Shown here: positions 27,336 to 34,833 of the stretch, in pieces
How positions within the stretch are numbered: position 1 is the stretch's first letter
Layout of the letters: each line of letters starts with the position of its first letter
Assembly (NCBI GenBank): GCA_029263415.1
Contig: JAJCXN010000037.1
Coordinates: forward strand, 124,001-188,000
Length of the DNA: 64,000 nt
Reading direction: 5' to 3'
From: Acidobacteriota bacterium
GTDB lineage: Bacteria; Acidobacteriota; Thermoanaerobaculia; Multivoradales; Multivoraceae
Notes under the pieces: generated by a model
The model's database searches: none
Seen by the model: only the letters and a program-made list of their open reading frames with translations
Told to the model about the DNA's origin: nothing
Made by a program: the position numbers and the translations under genes

Positions 27336-28193
27336 ATGTCGCTCGGTGGAGTCTGGATCGATGCAATCCTCTTGATCCTTCTGGTAGCCGCTGTGGTGGC
27401 CGTGGTGCAGCTCTCGCGCGGCTCGGTGATGGCGGCCGATGGGGTGGAAGGAGCTGGGGAGGCTGATCTAGAGCATGATCTGAGAGCCTGGGCCCGTGGC
27501 TACTACCCGCGTTTGGTCCGCCAGGCAGGCTTTGATCCGGAGCGCTGGCGCGTGTCGTATTGGGTGGGTAAGGTCCTGTTCACGGTGCTCTTTGCCTACA
27601 TTTGGTACCGGTTCGTGACCCTGCTGAGTACCACGGCGTCTCCTTTCATCGGTGCCGTCGTGTTGGCGATAGCCGGGTTCTTCGCTCCCGATGCGATTCT
27701 GGCGCTCCGGCGCAGGGCCCGCATGGACAAGATTCGCAACTCAGTCTCGTACTTCCTCGACTTGGTGGTGGCACTGCTCTACTCGGGACTCAGTCTGGAA
27801 GATGCGTTCCGGCGTGCCGGCCGCGATGGTTTTCCAAGCGAGCACCCGCTCTCAAGTGAGGTTGATCTTGTTTCCCAGGAGTTGGATGCCGGCCAAGACC
27901 GAGCAGTGGCGTTCCGCGCGCTGGCCGACCGAACCGGTGTCAAGGAGTTACGTTCAGTGGCTGCAGCGCTGCGCAGTGGTGCCAAGTTGGGATCTTCGAT
28001 CGAGACCACCTTGGAGGCTCAGGCTACGGTGTTGCGCACCAAACGCAGGGAAGAATTGCGCCGCCGAATCAATGCCGCTCTGGTGAAGGCGTTGATCCCT
28101 GTCTTGCTTTGCGGTCTACCGCTGTTCCTGATCTTGGTGTTCTTTCCGGCGGTGATCTCGATCGTTGAGTTGTTTGGTGAATTCAACCAATAG
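27336..28193 (+). CDS. tadC: TadC-like inner-membrane platform protein
   Basis: 285 residues with an N-terminal helix, two central helices and a T2SS-F domain (ISYF-like segment NSVSYFLDLVVALLYSGLSLEDAF, then a long basic helix with TKRREELRRRINAALVKALIPVLL). This is the usual TadB paralogue completing the platform. It starts one base after the tadB stop, so the two are coupled. After it comes a 213-bp gap that separates the machine genes from the pilin gene. Confidence 0.88.
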   Translation: MSLGGVWIDAILLILLVAAVVAVVQLSRGSVMAADGVEGAGEADLEHDLRAWARGYYPRLVRQAGFDPERWRVSYWVGKVLFTVLFAYIWYRFVTLLSTTASPFIGAVVLAIAGFFAPDAILALRRRARMDKIRNSVSYFLDLVVALLYSGLSLEDAFRRAGRDGFPSEHPLSSEVDLVSQELDAGQDRAVAFRALADRTGVKELRSVAAALRSGAKLGSSIETTLEAQATVLRTKRREELRRRINAALVKALIPVLLCGLPLFLILVFFPAVISIVELFGEFNQ

Positions 28194-28335
28194 CTCCGCA
28201 ACAGCAGCGAAGCCGGCCAAACGCCACCACAACGGGGTTGCAAGAGAGGCCTCTTGGTCGGTGTCTAGCTCGGCGTAAAGCTAACTGTCTATTTGACTTC
28301 CGGCTCTGGGCTCCACAAAATCGCCGTGCTATTTC

Positions 28336-28350
28336 ACACTTGCGAAGTGT
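28336..28350. promoter_or_regulatory. Inverted repeat in the pilin leader
   Basis: ACACTT-GCG-AAGTGT is a perfect 6-bp inverted repeat with a 3-base centre, 57 bases before the pilin start. A second palindrome, AGAGGCCTCT, is at 28245-28254. Either could be a protein site or an RNA hairpin in the leader of the separately expressed pilin. No promoter consensus is evident. Confidence 0.4.
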
Positions 28351-28406
28351 CTGCGGCAAAGCCGTGGCAGGCTTCCTCCAACGAGTGGTCCTAAAGGAGA
28401 ATTTAC

Positions 28407-28751
28407 ATGGCCCTCAAGCAAAAACTACGGAACCGCCAAAGCGGTTTCATCGTCAGTGCTGAGCTCGCGCTCATCACCACTATCCTGGTGATCGGTTTGA
28501 TCGTCGGCTTGGTCGCCGTGCGTGATGCGCTGGTTGCTGAGCTACATGATGTCGCCGAGGCGATCGGCGAACTGGACCAGGCCTTTACCTTCGAAGGTGT
28601 TCTCGATCCGATTACCAATGCTGCGACGCAGGGGTCGGTGTTCGCTGACGAACAAGACTCCACCGGAGGTGGCGTCGGAAACGGCTACGCAGGCGCGGCT
28701 GGTGACAACAACCCAATCGTGTTCAGCCTACCGCCTGTGGATGAGAACTAG
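28407..28751 (+). CDS. Flp/Tad-type pilin-like protein
   Basis: 114 residues, with AAAGGAGA before ATG 28407, the best ribosome site of the locus. A short basic leader (MALKQKLRNRQSG) precedes FIVSAEL and one long hydrophobic helix (about 20-38), then an amphipathic region and a Gly/Asp/Asn-rich tail. Cleavage after Gly13 would give a mature pilin starting with Phe. In classic Flp pilins Glu is at +5 followed by Tyr; here Glu19 is at +6 followed by Leu, and the tail is longer than in 50-80 residue Flp pilins. Position between tadC and the CpaB/secretin genes supports a major-pilin role. A related alternative is a TadE-like minor pilin. Confidence 0.75.
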   Translation: MALKQKLRNRQSGFIVSAELALITTILVIGLIVGLVAVRDALVAELHDVAEAIGELDQAFTFEGVLDPITNAATQGSVFADEQDSTGGGVGNGYAGAAGDNNPIVFSLPPVDEN

Positions 28752-28764
28752 CTCCTAGCTAGTT
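28746..28764 (+). other. Perfect stem-loop spanning the pilin stop codon
   Basis: AACTAGCT-CCT-AGCTAGTT: eight paired bases with a 3-base loop. The pilin TAG stop (28749-28751) lies within the 5' arm. No T run follows, so this is not a standard intrinsic terminator. It could block 3' exonucleases and raise the pilin mRNA level relative to downstream genes. Confidence 0.65.
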
Positions 28765-29159
28765 GTCGTGACTAGCAGGGTGGGGCGCTGGGTCTTTTGT
28801 CAGGGCGGAACGCTGCGCCTGACGTCACGATCGTCAGTGAAAGCCCTGTGGCCAGGCTGGCCGCTGGGGCGCGTGGCCGATCTGAGTCGGATCAGCGGGA
28901 TCGCCGAGGCTCACACGGCGTTGCTCGAACACCACGCGGGGCCCGAAGCGGGAGGCCATCTCCCCGGGGTGTATTGATGTTGAGCCTCGTGCATCTAAGG
29001 GTGCGCGGGCGTTCAGCGTACCTCCGCGGGGTCCGGCCGGAACCTGGCTGGGCCGGCCTGGCGCGCCTTGCGTACTCGTAGTAAAGCCGCTATCGGCTCT
29101 ATTCGAGCTAGCGCCGGGTCGTGACGAAGAACTCGATTCTGTTTGGAGATCGTGCCGAC
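28765..29159. other. Unexplained 395-bp stretch between the pilin and CpaB genes
   Basis: Two overlapping open frames (28768-28977 and 28797-29081, up to 94 codons) exist, but both give Arg/Gly-rich proteins with no family resemblance, and neither has a clear ribosome site. A small hairpin AGCCG-CTAT-CGGCT is at 29085-29098. The stretch seems richer in GC than its surroundings. I see no convincing gene; a decayed minor pilin or a structured RNA are both possible. Confidence 0.4.
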
Positions 29160-29966
29160 ATGAACATTAGGGACAACTCGCGCAGGTCGGGGTTACTTTT
29201 TGCGATCGGCCTCGTCGCTGCGATCCTCTTGGTGGTTTTGGCGGTGCGCCAGATTCAGCGCTTGTCAGCAGATGGCAAAATTTGGGTGGCATCGGCTGGG
29301 CTTGGTTCCGGCTCGTTGATCGAAGAAACCGACCTTCGGCTTGCCGCTGCGCGTGGCGGGCTGCCTCAGGACGTTCTGCGAGAGCGCGGGCAAATCCAGG
29401 GCAGGCAGCTCACTCGAAGAAAGCAGGAGGGAGCGCCCTTCACTGATGCTGACTTTGCCGAAACAGCCGAGCAGACAGCCGAGCAAGGGCCGTCGCCTGG
29501 CATCGCCGCGGACATTCCGGAGGGGCGCGTTCTCATGCCTCTGTCCATTTCGCCGAGCCTCTTTCCTTCGTCGTTACTACGTCGTGGTGACCGAATCGAC
29601 ATCATCGCAACTGATCGACAAGGTGACACTGAGTTGGTTGTGCGCGACGGTTTTCTCATGGGTCAGAACCGGCACGAGAGAACGCGGCCGGCTCAGCAAC
29701 AAGCTCGACGCGGACCGTTCGGTATCGACATGACCTCGAGTGCGGAACGTACGAAACCCCCTCCGCTCTACCTGTATCTTGGTGTGCACCCCGAAGATGC
29801 GGTCAGTTTGTCGCGTGCCCAAGGGGCTTCCGCAACGCTCAAGATCGTCATGCATTCCCGCGATGATGTGCAAGCCGGGCGGGTGTCAGATCTCGGCGCA
29901 GACAAGCAGCAGACCGTCGAACTGATTCGTGGCAGCGATCGCGAAATAGTGCCAGTTGCGTACTGA
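29160..29966 (+). CDS. RcpC/CpaB-like pilus assembly protein
   Basis: 268 residues from ATG 29160 (GGAG eleven bases upstream; a GTG at 29121 is also in frame). One N-terminal helix (about 12-33) anchors a periplasmic region with the SAF fold: VASAGLGSGSLIEETDLRLA, then GRQLTRRKQEGAPFTDADF, then the DRIDIIATD and PEDAVSLSRAQGASATLKI segments seen in CpaB. This family sits beside the secretin and stabilises the outer-membrane channel in Tad systems. It is followed after 22 bases by the secretin gene. Confidence 0.86.
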   Translation: MNIRDNSRRSGLLFAIGLVAAILLVVLAVRQIQRLSADGKIWVASAGLGSGSLIEETDLRLAAARGGLPQDVLRERGQIQGRQLTRRKQEGAPFTDADFAETAEQTAEQGPSPGIAADIPEGRVLMPLSISPSLFPSSLLRRGDRIDIIATDRQGDTELVVRDGFLMGQNRHERTRPAQQQARRGPFGIDMTSSAERTKPPPLYLYLGVHPEDAVSLSRAQGASATLKIVMHSRDDVQAGRVSDLGADKQQTVELIRGSDREIVPVAY

Positions 29967-29988
29967 CCATTCTTTGATGGGGAATCGC

Positions 29989-32424
29989 ATGATCTTGAGA
30001 TACCTGTGGGTGAGTCTCGCGTTTGCGTTGACACTTGCTCAGGTGCCCGCGAAGGCACAGGTTAGCGAGGGCTTCTCGCCTTCGCCAGTTCAAGTCAGAG
30101 GCACGCTGCAAGCGAAGGTTGGCCGCGGTTCCGTGCTGACCTTGCCAAGTGAGATCGAGCGCCTAGCGCTTGCGGACGAAACGATTGCTCGTGCGCAGAT
30201 CATCTCCAGCAGGGAAGGTTTGCTCACTGGCGTGCTGCCGGGGCAGACCACAGTGATCGCTTGGCTGGCTGATGGTCGGCGCCTTCAGTATGGCTTTAAG
30301 GTCACCAACGACATCAGTTTCCTTCAGCGTTCGCTGACAGCGCTGGATCCCGGATTGACTGTCGAGGCGAGCGATGATGGAGCCTCTATTGTTTTGGCAG
30401 GTACCGTCCCTGACGCTCGCACTGCTAGGCGCGCTGTGGCCTACGCAGAACAACTCAGCGACGGAGCTACGGTGGTCGACTTCGTTGACTACCCCGGCGC
30501 AATGGCGACCTCTGAGGACTTCCTGCAGGGGCTCATGGAGGGCATAGATCCTCGCATCCGTGTGCGCCGGCTCGAACTGCCTGCGACTCAAGACACTGAA
30601 GATCGATCGGGCTATGTGCTCGAAGGCCGTGTGCGAACGATCAACGAGCTGCGGCGCGCCGTTCAGCTGGCGGAGCTTCACCTGGGAGGCACGGCTGGCA
30701 AGGTCGAAGCACCCAACGATCAGAAGGTCCAGTTCTCGCGCAATCAGAACTTCGGCGGTGGCGGCGGCGCTGGCGCCGGCGGTCGTAGTGGCAGTGGTGG
30801 TGCCAACCTGCAAGGTGCAGAGCTTGGACCACCAGGCCTAGCGGCGCAGGTCTCACGTGGCCTTGCAATCACGTCTGGATCCGGCCGTGTGGTTGCCCTG
30901 TTAGAGGTGGATGAGTTGCCGCAGATTCAGGTGGCGATTCGGGTTCTGGAGGTCGACAGGGCTCGCGCGAAGAAACTCGGGGTCAACTTTCGTTTGGACT
31001 ACGACAATGTGTCGATCGGCAACTACACCGGACCCCAGGGCAGCAACCTTCCCGGACTTCTCGGCGCCGTTCCGGAAATCAGCGCCGTGAACGGAGCGGC
31101 GAATGTTGTGGCGGCCTTCGTTGACGGAGTGACTTCGATCGCTACGGCGATCGATTTTCTCTCAGACCGCAATCTCGCGCGCTCGGTAGCGGAACCAAAC
31201 ATCACCACGCTCTCCGGTGAGCAGGCCTCGGTTTTGGTCGGTGGTGAAGTGCCGATTCCGGTGTCCTCGTCCAACGCGATCTCCACTTCCCAAGGTGTGG
31301 CGTTTCAAGACTTCGGTGTACGCTTGGATATCCGCCCTACGCTCGGCGCCGATGGTGTGGTGACGATGGAGGTGGTGCCGAGCATCGTCCGGCCGAGCCT
31401 CGCGCTGTCAGTGAACAACGTTCCTGGCTTCACCATTCAGACTGTGCAGACGACCACCCGCGTTCAAGTAGGGCAAAGCCTGGTGATTGGCGGTTTGCTG
31501 TCCTTTCAAGAGAGCTTGGAGGATCGGCGGCTACCGGGCCTCGGAGCTTTCCCACTATTTCGCTGGAAGCGCCGGGCTCGTGAAGAGCGCGAACTGATGT
31601 TTGTGATCACACCGCGCGTCGTCACCGAAGGTGTCCTAGACGCAGAGGAAGACCTGAAGCTTCCCGAACTCCAGTTCCCTGCGGACCGCGACAGTTGGCG
31701 CGACATCTACGAGCCAGAACCGGTCGACGCGACGGGCGTTCCTTTCGAGTTTCGTCGCGATGACTTATCGGTGGACGATGTTGACTGGACCACGCTAGAG
31801 GCGTCAGCCGATCGCACAGATGAGACGTTGGTCTCGGCGAGAGGTGATAGCGCCGACGGGTATGACGCTGAGGGCTACGACGACGAGTTTGCCCAGGACG
31901 GTGGCTTGGACGACGCGTTTGAGACAGAGGGCGCAAGCGACGATACCTTTCCGCAGCGTGGGTGGATTGTGGCGGCAGATGTTGAGCCTTGCCTCAACAT
32001 CCGCCCTTCACCAACGTTTGCGCAGGAGGCAAGCGACTGTATTGATCCAGGAGCCCAGGTCGAGGTGCTCGATTCTGCGCCGGGTTGGCGTCATATCAGA
32101 ACCTCGGCGGGCGCATCAGGATGGGCTGCGGCGAGCTTTCTGGAACGTGGCGCCTCGGAATGGATGAACGATGATGCGTTCAGCGACGAACCCTCGATGG
32201 TCGAGGAAGCTCCTCCGTCGGAGGCTTGGGTGGTTTCCTTTGAGGCAGATCCATGTTTGAATGTTCGTCCTAGCCCAGATCAGAACAACACACGGATGGA
32301 TTGCATCGAGCCAGGCCTTGAACTCGCCGTAGTTGGTGAGTCCGGCATCTGGCGACGAGTGCGATTGCTTGATGGGCGAGAAGGTTGGGTGTCCAGCCGA
32401 TTCCTCGTTCCGCACAACGACTAG
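29989..32424 (+). CDS. RcpA/CpaC-like secretin with two C-terminal SH3 domains
   Basis: 811 residues from ATG 29989, which has GGGG six bases upstream and gives a clean signal peptide (1-23, ending AKA); the frame is open from TTG 29956. The N-terminal pilotin-like domain (LTLPSEIERLALADETIARAQI) and BON-like region are followed by a Gly-rich linker near 255-275 and the secretin domain (VPIPVSSSNAI ... QDFGVRLDIRPTLG ... GQSLVIGGLLS). Past an acidic linker (about 560-655) are two bacterial SH3 domains (about 657-720 and 745-808). Each has a cysteine pair exactly 16 apart: Cys668/Cys684 and Cys756/Cys772, likely disulfides. Known CpaC/RcpA secretins end after the channel domain, so this tail is unusual and may bind peptidoglycan. 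Confidence 0.9.
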   Translation: MILRYLWVSLAFALTLAQVPAKAQVSEGFSPSPVQVRGTLQAKVGRGSVLTLPSEIERLALADETIARAQIISSREGLLTGVLPGQTTVIAWLADGRRLQYGFKVTNDISFLQRSLTALDPGLTVEASDDGASIVLAGTVPDARTARRAVAYAEQLSDGATVVDFVDYPGAMATSEDFLQGLMEGIDPRIRVRRLELPATQDTEDRSGYVLEGRVRTINELRRAVQLAELHLGGTAGKVEAPNDQKVQFSRNQNFGGGGGAGAGGRSGSGGANLQGAELGPPGLAAQVSRGLAITSGSGRVVALLEVDELPQIQVAIRVLEVDRARAKKLGVNFRLDYDNVSIGNYTGPQGSNLPGLLGAVPEISAVNGAANVVAAFVDGVTSIATAIDFLSDRNLARSVAEPNITTLSGEQASVLVGGEVPIPVSSSNAISTSQGVAFQDFGVRLDIRPTLGADGVVTMEVVPSIVRPSLALSVNNVPGFTIQTVQTTTRVQVGQSLVIGGLLSFQESLEDRRLPGLGAFPLFRWKRRAREERELMFVITPRVVTEGVLDAEEDLKLPELQFPADRDSWRDIYEPEPVDATGVPFEFRRDDLSVDDVDWTTLEASADRTDETLVSARGDSADGYDAEGYDDEFAQDGGLDDAFETEGASDDTFPQRGWIVAADVEPCLNIRPSPTFAQEASDCIDPGAQVEVLDSAPGWRHIRTSAGASGWAAASFLERGASEWMNDDAFSDEPSMVEEAPPSEAWVVSFEADPCLNVRPSPDQNNTRMDCIEPGLELAVVGESGIWRRVRLLDGREGWVSSRFLVPHND

Positions 32425-32659
32425 CTAGGAACGCCGCTAAGCACTTCAGCGTGCTTGAGTTTTGGGCGCCCCTGGGAGCAAACAATGCTACGGAGCATCG
32501 GAGGGGGTTTAGGGCTTTGCGCGGGATACGCCAGCAGATTGGTCTTTCTTTGATTCTCCCCTATCGCGTTCCGTCGACATCTGCTCGTTGCCACCGTCCG
32601 GTTGCGGATGCGATGCCCCGTGCACTCCTCACCGCCGTGTCGGGATCAGGAGCGCACTG

Positions 32660-33814
32660 ATGATTCCCGAACGCATTGCCGAGACCCCGTGGCCTACGTT
32701 CCCAAGCCGCGCGGAGGATCTCGAGCAGATTTGGGTGCCGCAGCACATGCTGCAAGACGCACTTCGCGAATTGGTGCGGGATGTCCTTCCCGGAGCCGCG
32801 ATGCTGTTCGGCGGGCTGTGCATTGCGCAGGGCGTCGTGCTCTACGCGGTGCAGCCCCAGAACCCGGGACCCTCGATGCTGGTCACCCTAGCCGTGGGGA
32901 CCTTCCTCTGGATCTCTGCGCTTGCACTGTTTCAGTTCAAGCTAGCGCTGCCTGCGGCGAATCCGGTCGCATTCAGCATTGCGTTGGCTGCCGTGGGCGT
33001 GTCGCTGTCCAATCTCGGCGCCACGGGAGAGCCACTTTTTACCGGCCCTCTGTTTTTGTTCCTGGCCGCCACCTCTATGCTGTTCTTGGAGAGGAGGTGG
33101 TTCATTGGCTTTTCGTTGACTGCCATCGGCCTCTGGCTTCTGGTGGGTTTGAAGGTCTATTCCAATCAGGAGTGGCCCTACTATGTGCTGTCGGTTCTGT
33201 TTGTTGTGGGTATCACCGCCTGGTTGTTCTTTAGCCGCTACTCAACCTTAAAGCGCCTAACGCAGTTTCAGCTTCAAGACGAGAAGCGCAGGGAACTTCT
33301 TCTCGGTCGCGTTGATCATGCGTACAAGAGTTCTGCCGAACTGATGGAACTGACGGTGCGTGACCCTCTCACCGGGGCGTACAACCGACGGTACCTGTCG
33401 CGCTTAAGAAAAGAAGTTGAAGTCGACGATCGAAAGTGGGCTGCTGTGTTGATCGACATGGACGGGTTCAAGAAAATCAACGACGAGTTTGGGCACGACG
33501 CAGGTGACAAGGCACTTCAGAAGATGGCCCACTTCATCCGGCGCCAGGGTCGTGCGGAGGACCGACTGATCCGCATTGGAGGCGATGAGTTCCTGATTCT
33601 GATCCAAGTCAAGAGTTCCGAAGAGGTGGGTCACATCGCGAAGCGGTTCCGAGAGATCGCGTCAAGGGAAGCGCCCTACGCCTTCAGCATGGGCTCCGCA
33701 TACAAGCGACCGTACGAGCCACTGGAGGAGTTGCTGCACCGAGCAGACCGAGCCATGTATCAGGACAAGGCGCGGGAGCACCGCTATGACAATGTGGGTG
33801 TCGAGCGGAGCTGA
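32660..33814 (+). CDS. Membrane-bound diguanylate cyclase (GGDEF)
   Basis: 384 residues from ATG 32660, with AGGAG seven bases upstream (the frame is open from 32588). About six hydrophobic helices (roughly 30-200) form a membrane sensor of unknown ligand. A short linker helix leads to the GGDEF domain, with DPLTGAYNRRYL, IDMDGFKKINDEFGHDAGD and the intact catalytic GGDEF near residue 306. An inhibitory I-site RxxD (RAED) is placed five residues before GGDEF, so product inhibition is expected. It makes cyclic di-GMP. Its place right after the Tad genes suggests control of pilus-based attachment, although it has its own leader. Confidence 0.9.
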   Translation: MIPERIAETPWPTFPSRAEDLEQIWVPQHMLQDALRELVRDVLPGAAMLFGGLCIAQGVVLYAVQPQNPGPSMLVTLAVGTFLWISALALFQFKLALPAANPVAFSIALAAVGVSLSNLGATGEPLFTGPLFLFLAATSMLFLERRWFIGFSLTAIGLWLLVGLKVYSNQEWPYYVLSVLFVVGITAWLFFSRYSTLKRLTQFQLQDEKRRELLLGRVDHAYKSSAELMELTVRDPLTGAYNRRYLSRLRKEVEVDDRKWAAVLIDMDGFKKINDEFGHDAGDKALQKMAHFIRRQGRAEDRLIRIGGDEFLILIQVKSSEEVGHIAKRFREIASREAPYAFSMGSAYKRPYEPLEELLHRADRAMYQDKAREHRYDNVGVERS

Positions 33815-33836
33815 GGGCAAGCCATCGCCGCCGTTG

Positions 33837-33857
33837 ACAGAGTTCGTTCTGTTTTTT
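33837..33857 (+). terminator. Rho-independent terminator with UUCG tetraloop
   Basis: ACAGAG-TTCG-TTCTGT followed by TTTTT. The stem is five Watson-Crick pairs plus a G-U pair closing a UUCG loop. It lies 22 bases past the diguanylate cyclase stop and ends the left-to-right Tad/GGDEF block before convergent genes. Confidence 0.8.
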
Positions 33858-33941
33858 AGCCGGTAGCCGCTAGACTTGGACAGCCTGTGCTCCGTTCGTC
33901 AGTCACGCCCTCCTACTCAGAGGGACAGCAGGCTTGCCCTT

Positions 33942-34784
33942 CTACAGAGCGCGGCGAAGGCCTCTGAGGCTGGTTTCGACGCTCTTCCACCGGTCGCCCT
34001 TGATGGTGTCTTGCTCGACCAGAAGATGCTGGATACCGCTAGCTGCGTCTGAAGCAAAGATCGACTTGAAGTCGATGACACCGGAGCCGACCTCGGTGTC
34101 CTCCTGGGCTTCGCTCTTGGCCATGTCTTTGACGTGAACTAGCGGATAGCGGGATGGATCTTTGGCGAGATAGGCCAGCGGTTCATGCCCGGCCTTGGAG
34201 ATCCAGTAGAGATCGAGTTCCAAGACGAGCTGCTCGGCGGTAGTGTTCGCGATCAACATGTCATATGGCACTTGGCCATCAATGGGAACGAACTCGAAGT
34301 CGTGGTTGTGATAGGCAAGCTGAACGCCTGCTTTGTGGCACTCCTCTGAGGCCCTCTGTAGGGTTTCGATGTGGCCACGGTAGTCATCGAGCGTCTTGCG
34401 CTCGTTGGGCATCAAGAAGGCGACCGTGAGATAGCGGTGCCCGAGGGTCTGGCAGTCATCCAGGAGCGCGGGAAGGTTCTCTTTCAAGGGCTTGATCAGG
34501 GTATGCGTGGACGGCGCCACCAGGCCGTGCCGATCATGAATGGCGCGCACCTGCTTTGCAGTGCGCCCATAGAGGTTGAAGACTTCGACTTCTTTGAAGC
34601 CGAGTTCCGCGACGCGCGCGAGGGTGCCTTCGAAGTCTTCTTGCATCTCATTGCGCAGCGTGTAGAGCTGGATGCCTAGTGGCCGCGAGTCTGCAAGAGC
34701 CGCCTTCGTCTCGGAGGCAAAACGTGTTGCGACGGTGGTGGCGGCAAGGCCGGTGATGAAGTTGCGGCGGTTCATGGTGATCAT
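33942..34784 (-). CDS. Tat-exported sugar phosphate isomerase/epimerase-like protein (TIM barrel)
   Basis: 280 residues from ATG 34784, with AGGA eight bases upstream. The N-terminus MITMNRRNFITG then a short hydrophobic stretch and ASETKA is a twin-arginine signal, so the folded protein is exported. The barrel has the xylose-isomerase-like features GIQLYTLR, LGFKEVEVF, AYHNHDFEF and LELDLYWI, with His/Asp/Glu metal ligands. Exported members of this family have been linked to cleavage of 3-keto-glycosides. It is the downstream member of a run with an M24 peptidase and a PQQ-like protein, and a DUF1080 gene diverges from the run. The open frame extends upstream into the M24 gene, but that part is noise. 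Confidence 0.86.
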   Translation of the reverse strand: MITMNRRNFITGLAATTVATRFASETKAALADSRPLGIQLYTLRNEMQEDFEGTLARVAELGFKEVEVFNLYGRTAKQVRAIHDRHGLVAPSTHTLIKPLKENLPALLDDCQTLGHRYLTVAFLMPNERKTLDDYRGHIETLQRASEECHKAGVQLAYHNHDFEFVPIDGQVPYDMLIANTTAEQLVLELDLYWISKAGHEPLAYLAKDPSRYPLVHVKDMAKSEAQEDTEVGSGVIDFKSIFASDAASGIQHLLVEQDTIKGDRWKSVETSLRGLRRAL

Positions 34785-34833
34785 TGTGGGGTCCTGTGGT
34801 TGCGCTTGCGCTGTTGGGTTCAGACCGGGCCGG

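Noticed and set aside
28768-29081. Two open frames of 69 and 94 codons between the pilin and CpaB genes
   Set aside because: No ribosome site, Arg/Gly-rich products, no recognisable family. Kept only as an unexplained stretch.
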